Assembly (NCBI GenBank): GCA_038239195.1
Contig: JBBSEZ010000286.1
Span: 1-13,036 of the forward strand
DNA length: 13,036 bases
Origin: JBBSEZ01 sp038239195
GTDB taxonomy: Bacteria > Planctomycetota > Planctomycetia > Gemmatales > Gemmataceae
Direction: 5' to 3'
Shown: positions 1-5,744 of the stretch, piece after piece
How positions within the stretch are numbered: position 1 is the first letter of the stretch
How the letters are laid out: every line of letters starts with the position of its first letter
Notes under the pieces: model-generated
The model's input: only the letters and a program-made list of their open reading frames with translations
What the model was told of the DNA's origin: nothing
Database searches by the model: none
Made by a program: the position numbers and the translations under genes

Positions 1-45
1 GGGGCGCGGTTGTCGCGCCCCGCGAGCGGGGCGGCTAAATGGGCG
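1..45 (-). terminator. Overlapping GC-rich hairpins just after the hydroxyproline operon
   Basis: Two mutually exclusive perfect stems are visible. One pairs GGGGCGCG (1-8) with CGCGCCCC (14-21) around a 5-nt loop. The other pairs GCCCCGC (17-23) with GCGGGGC (26-32). They begin 14 bp beyond the stop codon of the last minus-strand gene, so they could form a transcription terminator for the operon. No T-tract is visible because the window ends at position 1. Another gene of the operon could equally follow beyond the edge, so this is a weak call. Confidence 0.3.
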
Positions 46-1305
46 TCATGCCCGCGACGGCGCCAGCCCCCCCAACGCCATCGGAAAGACCGGCGGCCGC
101 ACCGACTCGCGACGCCACCCGAACAGCACCTCCGTCGCCGCCCCACAGATGCGCCCCTGGCACGGCCCCATGCCACAGCGCGTGAGCAACTTCGCCTCCG
201 TCCACCCGCCGAAGGGCGCCAGCTTGTCAAACCGCACGTCCTCGCAGCGGCAGACGATCGTGTCGGGACGCGCAAGCCCGCGCAACTCCTCCCGCAGTTG
301 AAACGCCTGCTCCAGCCGCGATGCGAAACCGCGCGCGTCTCGCCGGGCCGGGAAGAGGACGCGGGCGCTGTCCCGAGAGCCCGCGACGACGTGCCCGGCG
401 ATCTGCCCCTCGACGAGGGCCACGTCCAGCCCGCCGACCCCCGCCGCCTCGCCGACTGCATAGGTTCCGGGCACCGACGTCTGCTGCCACTCGTCCACCC
501 GCACACGGCCCTGCCCCACGTCGCAGCTCAGCACGGCTGGGAGCTCCAGGTTGGGGACCAGCCCGAACCCGCAGGCGAGGTAGTCGCAGCGCTCCTTCCA
601 GGTACGCCCGCCGTCCGTCAGCGACACCGCCGACAGCGCGCCGTCGCCTTCCGCCGCCGTCGGCCAGCAATCGGCGAGATACCGGGCCCCGCGCAAGCGG
701 AATCGCAGCGCCAGCCCTTGCAGCAACTTGCCCGGCTCGCGCCACAGCCCCAGCCCGAAGCGCAACACCCGGCGGCGCGGGGCCTGTTCCGCGATCAGCG
801 GCACGTCGGCGCCGTGCTTGACGAGGTACGCCGCCACCGCCAGGAGCAGCGGGCCCGACCCGGCCACGAGCACGCGTTTGCCGCGCACCGACAGCCCGGA
901 CTTCACCAGTGCCTGGAGCCCGCCCGCCCCCACCACGCCCGGCAAGCACCAGCCCGGAAAGGGCAGGAACAACTCGCGCGCCCCCGTCGCCAGGATGAGG
1001 CGGTGGTAGCGCAGCTCGACCGCCGTGCCCGCCGTCTCCGCGAGAAGCGCTCCCGGCCCCGCCGCCCCGACGACCTGCGTCCCCGCCAACCTCTCCACCC
1101 TCGCCCGGCGCACGCGCCGCAGCCAGACGCGAGTCTCGCCTCTCGCCCGGTGGCCTCGCTCCCTGCGCCAGATTTGCCCGCCGAGGTTGGGGTTGTCATC
1201 GACGACGGCCACGGAGCGACCGCCCTCCGCGGCGCGGCACGCGGCCGCCAGCCCCGCCGGGCCCGCGCCGACGACCAGCACGTCGAACGAGCGGCTAGCG
1301 CGCAT
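46..1305 (-). CDS. D-hydroxyproline dehydrogenase-type FAD subunit with C-terminal BFD-like Fe-S motif (HcnB / sarcosine oxidase alpha-like)
   Basis: This 419-aa protein is a FAD/NAD(P)-binding oxidoreductase of the HcnB / opine oxidase A / sarcosine oxidase alpha type. The N-terminal dinucleotide-binding motif GAGPAG is at residues 13-18 and a second nucleotide-binding motif, GSGP, is at 149-152. An ATGAR segment is at 106-110. The C-terminus carries a BFD-like [2Fe-2S] cysteine pattern: C352-x-C354, then C377-x4-C382 within TRCGMGPCQGRIC. Such proteins work as subunits of heteromeric amine or D-amino-acid dehydrogenases that pass electrons to the respiratory chain. The preceding two genes encode the DAO-type and plant-type ferredoxin partners, matching the three-subunit D-hydroxyproline dehydrogenase known from Pseudomonas aeruginosa. 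I chose the ATG at 1305 because the Rossmann strand begins right after it; a longer frame from 1368 adds 21 low-complexity residues. Its start overlaps the upstream gene by 11 bp. The exact substrate is inferred from the neighbours; HcnB, opine or octopine oxidase subunits are alternatives. Confidence 0.88.
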   Translation of the reverse strand: MRASRSFDVLVVGAGPAGLAAACRAAEGGRSVAVVDDNPNLGGQIWRRERGHRARGETRVWLRRVRRARVERLAGTQVVGAAGPGALLAETAGTAVELRYHRLILATGARELFLPFPGWCLPGVVGAGGLQALVKSGLSVRGKRVLVAGSGPLLLAVAAYLVKHGADVPLIAEQAPRRRVLRFGLGLWREPGKLLQGLALRFRLRGARYLADCWPTAAEGDGALSAVSLTDGGRTWKERCDYLACGFGLVPNLELPAVLSCDVGQGRVRVDEWQQTSVPGTYAVGEAAGVGGLDVALVEGQIAGHVVAGSRDSARVLFPARRDARGFASRLEQAFQLREELRGLARPDTIVCRCEDVRFDKLAPFGGWTEAKLLTRCGMGPCQGRICGAATEVLFGWRRESVRPPVFPMALGGLAPSRA

Positions 1306-1546
1306 CCGTCTGGACCTCCATGCCCGGCCGGCACAGCACCTGACAGCTCCGCTGGTGGGGCAGGCCATCGATCGTCAGCCGGCACTCGAAGCAAATGCCC
1401 ATGCCACACAACGGGCCCCGCAACTCACCCGTGACCGAGCGCCGAAAGCCGCCCCCGCCCGCCTGGAGCACGGCGACGGCCACCGTGCAGCCGCGCGCCA
1501 CGCGCACCGGCCTTTCGTCGATCGTCAGCGCAACCTCATCCGGCAT
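1295..1546 (-). CDS. Small (2Fe-2S) ferredoxin-like subunit of the D-hydroxyproline dehydrogenase complex
   Basis: This 83-aa protein is a plant-type [2Fe-2S] domain (Fer2_4 / HcnA-like, as at the N-terminus of sarcosine oxidase alpha). The four cluster ligands are visible as C47-x4-C52-x2-C55-x12-C68 within LCGMGICFEC and the later RSCQ. It has no signal peptide or membrane segment and should be a cytoplasmic electron-transfer subunit between the two flavin subunits encoded on either side. The start at 1546 (MPDEVALTIDERPV) gives the normal domain length; the frame is open to 1624, but that extension is proline- and arginine-rich and lies inside the upstream gene. The gene overlaps both neighbours by 11 bp, which argues for translational coupling and a fixed stoichiometry. 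The fold is clear; assignment to hydroxyproline metabolism rests on the operon. Confidence 0.87.
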   Translation of the reverse strand: MPDEVALTIDERPVRVARGCTVAVAVLQAGGGGFRRSVTGELRGPLCGMGICFECRLTIDGLPHQRSCQVLCRPGMEVQTDAR

Positions 1547-2657
1547 GGCGCGCCACCTCGAACCGAGAGGGGGAGTAGGGCGCGGAGGGGATGGCTGTCG
1601 GCCGGCCCAGCACGAGGTCGGCAAGCAGCTCGGCCGTGCCGAGCGACGTGGTGATGCCCAGCCCCTCGTGCCCGGTCGCCAGGTAGGGCCCCGGCTCGCC
1701 GGCGTGACGGCCGATCAGCGGCAGCGAGTCGGGCGTGGCGGCGCGCAGCCCCGTCCAGGCGCGGATGGCCGACAGCCGCGCCAGGCCCGGCACGTACTCC
1801 AGCGCCCGCTCGACCATCCTTCCCAGAATGCCGTGGTCGATGGCGCTGGTGTCGCAGTCGAACTGCCGCGACGAGCCGAGCAGCAGTTGCCCCGTCAAGC
1901 GCGGCTGCACGTTGAACGCGACCGAATCGGCCTCCGAGTGGTGGGCGTTCTTCAGGTAGCCCAGCTCGATGATTTGATGCCGCATGAAGGCCGGGTAGCG
2001 GTCCGTGATGACCAGGTGCCCCTTGCGCGGCCGCACGGGCAGCCCCGGCGTGAGGGCAGGCGCCATGGCCCCCGCCGCGTTCACCGTCACGTCGCCCTCC
2101 ACGCGCGTCCCATCCGCCAGCGTCGCCCGGCGCCCGTCCAGGGCCGTCACCGGCACGCCCAGGCGGACCTCCGCGCCGTGGCGCACGGCCTCGTCGAGCA
2201 GGAAGCGCGCGGCCACCGGCGGGTAGATCACGCTGTCGGTGGGCAGGACCAGGCCCCCCGCCAGTCCTCGCCGCAAGTTCGGCTCCTCCTCGGCCAGCCC
2301 GCGCTCGTCCAGCACGTGCGCCGCGATGCCGCGCTCGGCGTAAAACGCCCTTTTCCGCTCCACTTCGGCCATCTCCTCCTCGTCGGCAGCGACCCAGAGC
2401 GTCCCGCAGCGGAGAAACTCGCCCTCGGCCGGGAGCGACGTGGCCAGTTCGTCCCACAGCCCTTGCGAGTAGCGGCACAGTGCGAACTGCGCCTCCGAAT
2501 CGTCCATGACGACGAGGTGCCCCATCCCCGCCGCCGTCGCGCCGCCGGCGACCGACTTCGCGCAGACGACCACCCGGGCGCCCGCCAGCGCCAGCGCGCG
2601 GGCGCAGGCCGCGCCGACGATGCCCGCGCCGACGACCACCACCCGAGGCGCGCTCAT
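1536..2657 (-). CDS. DAO-family FAD oxidoreductase, catalytic subunit of D-hydroxyproline dehydrogenase
   Basis: This 373-aa protein belongs to the DAO superfamily (D-amino acid dehydrogenase, glycine/sarcosine oxidase beta). The FAD-binding GAGIVG motif is at residues 10-15 and the family's C-terminal flavin-contact segment, TGHEGLGITTSLGTAELLAD, lies near residue 325. It has no signal peptide. In this operon it should oxidise cis-4-hydroxy-D-proline to pyrroline-4-hydroxy-2-carboxylate, with electrons leaving through the [2Fe-2S] and FAD/BFD subunits encoded downstream. Its ATG overlaps the stop codon of the upstream epimerase gene by 4 bp (ATGA), and its 3' end overlaps the ferredoxin gene by 11 bp. 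The DAO assignment is firm. The substrate is inferred from the adjacent hydroxyproline epimerase and DapA-like gene; a general D-amino acid or sarcosine dehydrogenase is the main alternative. Confidence 0.88.
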   Translation of the reverse strand: MSAPRVVVVGAGIVGAACARALALAGARVVVCAKSVAGGATAAGMGHLVVMDDSEAQFALCRYSQGLWDELATSLPAEGEFLRCGTLWVAADEEEMAEVERKRAFYAERGIAAHVLDERGLAEEEPNLRRGLAGGLVLPTDSVIYPPVAARFLLDEAVRHGAEVRLGVPVTALDGRRATLADGTRVEGDVTVNAAGAMAPALTPGLPVRPRKGHLVITDRYPAFMRHQIIELGYLKNAHHSEADSVAFNVQPRLTGQLLLGSSRQFDCDTSAIDHGILGRMVERALEYVPGLARLSAIRAWTGLRAATPDSLPLIGRHAGEPGPYLATGHEGLGITTSLGTAELLADLVLGRPTAIPSAPYSPSRFEVARHAG

Positions 2658-3607
2658 GGCCGAGCCCCCAGGCGCAGGGGGTCATCCTCGTCGAAGATCA
2701 GCGTCGCCTCGCTCGTCACGAACGCGCTGCCCTGGATGAGGGGGACGATCTTGCCACCTTCCAGAGTGGCGAAGGCGTCGAAGGTGCTGCCGAGGATGCC
2801 CTCTTGCCGCCAGCGCTGGCCCTCGCGCAACTTTCCGTCGGCCATCAGGCAGGCGACCTTGGCGCTCGTCCCGGTGCCGCACGGCGAGCGGTCGTAGGCC
2901 TTGCCGGGGCAGAGCACGAAGTTCTTGCCGTGCGCCCCTGGCGCCGTCGGCGGGCCGAACAGCTCGACGTGGTCGATCTCGTGCCCATCGTCCCCGGTAA
3001 TCCCCTGGGCCGCGAGCGCCTGGCGGATGCGCCAGGCGAGGTCGGTGAGGCGCTCGGCGTTGGCCGGCGCGATCTCGGGCGCGGGATCGTGGACCAGGAA
3101 GAACCAGTTGCCGCCCCACGCCACGTCGCCCGTTATGGGGCCAATGCCCTCGACCTCCACGCGCACGCCGGCGCGGGTGCGGTAGCTGGGCACGTTGCGG
3201 ACGGTGACGAGGTTCTGTCCTTCGAGCGTGGCCTCGACGACGCCGACGGGCGTGTCGAGCCGATGGGTGCCGGGGCCGACAAGCCCGAGGTGGGCCAGCG
3301 TGACCACGACGCCGATGGTGCCGTGCCCGCACATCCCCAGGTAGCCGACGTTGTTGAAGAAGATCGCACCGGCGACGCAGTCCGGCGCGCCCGGCTCGCA
3401 CAGGAGAGCGCCCACCAGCACGTCGGAGCCGCGCGGCTCGTTGACGACGGCGGAGCGGAAGTGGTCGTGCTTCTCCCGGAAGGCGCGCAGGCGCGCGGCC
3501 AGGTCGCCCGGGCCCAGGTCGGGCCCGCCGACGACCACCACGCGCGTCGGCTCGCCGCCGGTGTGCGAGTCGATGACCGAGACGCGCGGAGGAAGCGGAT
3601 GCATCAT
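2654..3607 (-). CDS. lhpA: 4-hydroxyproline 2-epimerase (proline racemase family)
   Basis: This 317-aa enzyme is of the proline racemase / hydroxyproline epimerase family at its usual length. Both catalytic cysteines are present: C93 in MCGHGTIG and C243 in DRSPCGTGTSAK. The two-cysteine state marks racemases and epimerases; trans-3-hydroxyproline dehydratases replace one of these cysteines. The N-terminal DSHTGGEP motif (13-20) is also typical. It interconverts trans-4-hydroxy-L-proline and cis-4-hydroxy-D-proline without a cofactor, in the cytoplasm. The start is one of two adjacent ATGs (3607 or 3604); the first overlaps the upstream stop by 4 bp. The gene sits between the DapA-like deaminase and the D-amino acid dehydrogenase subunits, which supports hydroxyproline rather than proline as substrate. 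Plain proline racemase cannot be excluded from sequence alone. Confidence 0.93.
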   Translation of the reverse strand: MMHPLPPRVSVIDSHTGGEPTRVVVVGGPDLGPGDLAARLRAFREKHDHFRSAVVNEPRGSDVLVGALLCEPGAPDCVAGAIFFNNVGYLGMCGHGTIGVVVTLAHLGLVGPGTHRLDTPVGVVEATLEGQNLVTVRNVPSYRTRAGVRVEVEGIGPITGDVAWGGNWFFLVHDPAPEIAPANAERLTDLAWRIRQALAAQGITGDDGHEIDHVELFGPPTAPGAHGKNFVLCPGKAYDRSPCGTGTSAKVACLMADGKLREGQRWRQEGILGSTFDAFATLEGGKIVPLIQGSAFVTSEATLIFDEDDPLRLGARP

Positions 3608-4527
3608 GACCCCAGCTCGTTCATCTGGAGCGGCAGCGTCGGGCGGGTGCGGATCGCCTGGCGGATGACGGCGAGCACCTCGTCGCGCTCGGCGCCCTCG
3701 AGCGGCAGGCGCGGGGCGCGCACCGTTTCGGTGCCGTAGCCGCACTGCGCCATCGCCAGTTTGATGTACTGCACGAGCTTGACGTGCGTGTCGAGGTGGA
3801 GCAGCGGCGTGTACCAGCGGTAGACGCTGAGCGCCTCCTCGGCGCGGCCCGCGAGGAGCATGTCCCAGAGCAGCCGGTTCTCGTGCGGGAAGGCGTTGAC
3901 GAGGCCCGACACCCAGCCAACGGCGCCGAGCGTCACGCATTCGAGGACGAGGTCATCGACGCCGCAGAAGAGGACGTAGCGGTCGCCGACGAGGTTCTTG
4001 AGGTCGGTGATGCGCCGCGGGTTCTCCGACGATTCCTTGATCGCCACCAGCGTCGGCTCGTCGGCCAACTCGGCGAACATGGGAGGAGTAATGTCCACGC
4101 GATAAGAGACGGGGTTGTTGTAGCACATGATCGGCAGGTCGCTGGCCCGCGCCACGGCCCGGTAATGGGCGATCGTCTCGCGGGCGTCGGACTTGTAGAC
4201 CATGCCCGGCAGCACCATCAGGCCATCGCACCCCGCCTTCTGGGCCGCGGCGGCGAACTGGCAGGCGCCGCGCGTCGTCGTCTCGGCCACCCCGCTCAGG
4301 ACGGGGACGCGCCCCCCGACGTGCTTCACGGTCGCGTCGAGGACGGCGCGCTTCTCCTCGGGGGAGAGGGAGCAGTTCTCGCCGACGGTGCCGAGCATGA
4401 TGAGGCCGTCGATTCCCGCGTCGAGGAGGATTTCGAGGTGGCGCAGGGTGGCGGGGAGGTCGAGGGACTCGTCGTCCTCGAACTGCGTGGTCGCCGCGGG
4501 ATAGACGCCTTGCCAGGTCACGTTCAT
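3604..4527 (-). CDS. DapA/DHDPS-family lyase, probable pyrroline-4-hydroxy-2-carboxylate deaminase
   Basis: This 307-aa class I aldolase of the dihydrodipicolinate synthase / N-acetylneuraminate lyase family carries the Schiff-base lysine K164 in VAIKESS, the tyrosine Y136 in MCYNNP and the oxoacid-binding GTVGE at 46-50. In hydroxyproline catabolism a DapA-family member (LhpC/HypD) deaminates and dehydrates pyrroline-4-hydroxy-2-carboxylate to 2-oxoglutarate semialdehyde. The flanking epimerase and D-amino acid dehydrogenase genes make that the most likely role; true dapA, kdgD or nanA function is less likely. The start at 4527 is preceded by AGAGGA (4535-4540) with a 7-nt spacer. A longer frame from 4611 adds 28 residues that do not resemble the family. 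It is the first gene of the operon, so a promoter should lie in the 108 bp upstream, but no convincing boxes were seen there. Confidence 0.9.
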   Translation of the reverse strand: MNVTWQGVYPAATTQFEDDESLDLPATLRHLEILLDAGIDGLIMLGTVGENCSLSPEEKRAVLDATVKHVGGRVPVLSGVAETTTRGACQFAAAAQKAGCDGLMVLPGMVYKSDARETIAHYRAVARASDLPIMCYNNPVSYRVDITPPMFAELADEPTLVAIKESSENPRRITDLKNLVGDRYVLFCGVDDLVLECVTLGAVGWVSGLVNAFPHENRLLWDMLLAGRAEEALSVYRWYTPLLHLDTHVKLVQYIKLAMAQCGYGTETVRAPRLPLEGAERDEVLAVIRQAIRTRPTLPLQMNELGS

Positions 4528-4570
4528 CGGTCGGTCCTCTTGGGGGCACGAAAGTTCACGGTTCCGGCCG

Positions 4571-4610
4571 CAGAAAAGAGACTGCGCCAGTCGCCGGGCC
4601 ACCGGGCGCA
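4571..4610 (-). terminator. Possible rho-independent terminator after the small two-gene cassette
   Basis: Within the 108-bp gap between the small cassette and the hydroxyproline operon, TGCGCC (4583-4588) pairs with GGCGCA (4605-4610) around a 16-nt loop that is itself GC-rich. Read on the minus strand, the stem is followed by GTCTCTTTTCTG (4582-4571), a short T-rich run. It lies 26 bp past the stop codon of the 4636-5124 gene and could separate the two transcription units. The T-run is interrupted, so the call is weak. The rest of the gap shows only the ribosome-binding site of the DapA-like gene. Confidence 0.35.
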
Positions 4611-4635
4611 AAGGCAGCTTACTCGCACGGCTCGA

Positions 4636-5124
4636 TCAGGAGGCCTTGACCGCGATCTGACTGAAAAAAGCGTCGTACCAGCGGTCCACTTTCCCCACGA
4701 TCTCGTCGAGTGCTGCCCTGTCCAACTTGCGGAAGTGGGGGGCGTCGTGCATCAGGAGTCGCGGGCCCTCGTCCGCGACGGTCGGCTCCGCAACCCAGGT
4801 GTAATGGCCCTGGTCGTCATCCATGCTGAAGTGAAACAGACAAACGGGGTAGGGGAACTGGCCGATCCGGGAAAAAGCCTGCATCGCGGGGCGCAGCACC
4901 TTGTCGAGGTGGGCCTCCGTCGCGGGGCTTTTCGTCCCCCGGAGGAAGACGCCAAACTGTCGGGCGGACGGCCCCCCGTTCTCCCTGGCGATGGAGACGA
5001 GGAACTCGAGCCCGACGCCGGGCCCCGCCTTCGCGACAACCAGGTCGTCGCGGCGGGTGAGGTGGACCATGGCCAGGACCCGCGCCCGCTCCGCCACGAA
5101 CCACTCCTGCTTCTCTTCGCTCAT
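4636..5124 (-). CDS. Hypothetical protein resembling a degenerate DUF4365-like fold, second gene of a coupled pair
   Basis: This 162-aa soluble protein has no signal peptide or membrane segment. Its layout recalls DUF4365 (a PD-(D/E)xK-nuclease-like domain): an N-terminal helix with AERARVLAMV, a strand pair GLEFLVSI (38-45) where a D-x-x-v-e motif is expected, then FGVFLRGTKS (57-66) where nucleases have Q/E-x-K, and YPVCLFHF (92-99) followed by GHYTWV (106-111). At the expected catalytic site the lysine appears to be arginine (R62) and the preceding acid/amide is absent, so nuclease activity seems unlikely. A charged helix ends the protein. Its ATG overlaps the upstream stop by 4 bp, so the two proteins are probably made together and may interact. 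The family link is pattern-based and uncertain; the function is unknown. Larger overlapping open frames through this region are not coding. Confidence 0.75.
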   Translation of the reverse strand: MSEEKQEWFVAERARVLAMVHLTRRDDLVVAKAGPGVGLEFLVSIARENGGPSARQFGVFLRGTKSPATEAHLDKVLRPAMQAFSRIGQFPYPVCLFHFSMDDDQGHYTWVAEPTVADEGPRLLMHDAPHFRKLDRAALDEIVGKVDRWYDAFFSQIAVKAS

Positions 5125-5615
5125 GGCCCGCCCTCCTCGACGGAAAAGACCGAAGTGTGCCTCTTCATGTCGCGGCTCGACCAGAACTGTTCCACCTCGT
5201 CGTAAAGCCTCGCGAGGTTCAGGCAGTCGAGCGGGTATGTCGTCGGGATGCTCGAAACGGTCTTCGTCATCCCTTCGAGGATCGGTACGATGTAGGCCGC
5301 CTCCCCCGGCTCGTCGATGCCTACCAAATAAGTCGGCGCCGGAACCAGAGAGGCCCGCTGCACGTCCGCCCCGGACATCTCGACCTTGAGTCGTTTGCTC
5401 TTCCTGGTCAGCCCCTTCCTCGTCGCCTTGACCTGGGCAAAGAAGAAGTGCGTGCGGTCTCCTGTGCCCACCAGTTCGACCAGGAAGTCGAGCGTTCGCG
5501 CCTTTTCGCCCAAAAACCGGGGGCGAAAGTACGGGAGGGGCCGGCCGCAGGAACTCATGATCCGGTAGTTGAAGAGGTACTCGCCCCGGCTGCCGAGGTC
5601 GTCCTGCGCGGCCAT
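5121..5615 (-). CDS. DUF4365-like hypothetical protein (PD-(D/E)xK-type layout), first gene of a coupled pair
   Basis: This 164-aa soluble protein shows the sequence layout of the DUF4365 / restriction-endonuclease-like fold: an N-terminal helix with RGEYLF (10-15), a strand with D43 and E47 in LDFLVEL, then FFFAQVKATRKG (57-68), where Q61-x-K63 matches the (E/Q)xK half of the nuclease site. APTYLVGID (93-101) would be the following core strand. The domain is often found in proteins linked to defence or mobile islands, but no helicase, methyltransferase or toxin lies beside it here. The ATG at 5615 was chosen because the domain begins there; the frame is open to 5717 but lacks a reason to start so early. 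The only clear partner is the downstream gene, overlapping by 4 bp. Local GC (58-60% in two 60-base samples) is well below the ~80% seen in part of the adjacent gene, which hints at transfer. The exact function is unknown. Confidence 0.75.
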   Translation of the reverse strand: MAAQDDLGSRGEYLFNYRIMSSCGRPLPYFRPRFLGEKARTLDFLVELVGTGDRTHFFFAQVKATRKGLTRKSKRLKVEMSGADVQRASLVPAPTYLVGIDEPGEAAYIVPILEGMTKTVSSIPTTYPLDCLNLARLYDEVEQFWSSRDMKRHTSVFSVEEGGP

Positions 5616-5645
5616 CTCGGCTTCCCGCCCTCGTGACGCTCCCGA

Positions 5646-5662
5646 AATCCCCAAAGGGGATT
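5646..5662. promoter_or_regulatory. Strong short hairpin between the giant dehydrogenase gene and the DUF4365-like pair
   Basis: AATCCCC (5646-5652) pairs perfectly with GGGGATT (5656-5662) across a 3-nt loop. It lies in the 129-bp gap, 83 bp beyond the dehydrogenase stop codon and about 30 bp before the start codon at 5615, both on the minus strand. It could terminate transcription of the large gene, though only two T residues follow the stem, or it could act in the leader of the small cassette. Nothing else was recognised in the gap. Confidence 0.4.
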
Positions 5663-5744
5663 CTACCGCGTCGGGAACGGCCTCGGAAGCAGGAACCGAA
5701 CTCTGGGCTGCCCTCACCGCGAACGAGGATCGCCTCGCTCGCCC

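Noticed and set aside
10..1434. Long plus-strand open frame of 474 codons opposite the FAD subunit
   Set aside because: It is proline-, arginine- and alanine-rich with no family signal. It mirrors the well-supported minus-strand gene and arises from high GC at third codon positions.
1262..2650. Similar short sequence (cgccgacgaccagcac / cgccgacgaccaccac) near 1265 and 2630 as a DNA repeat
   Set aside because: Both copies encode the beta-strand before the glycine-rich FAD-binding motif in two flavoprotein genes, so the likeness is from coding constraint.
3784..5205. Plus-strand open frame of 473 codons opposite the DapA-like gene and cassette
   Set aside because: No motifs, and it is antisense to genes with clear catalytic residues or tight overlaps.
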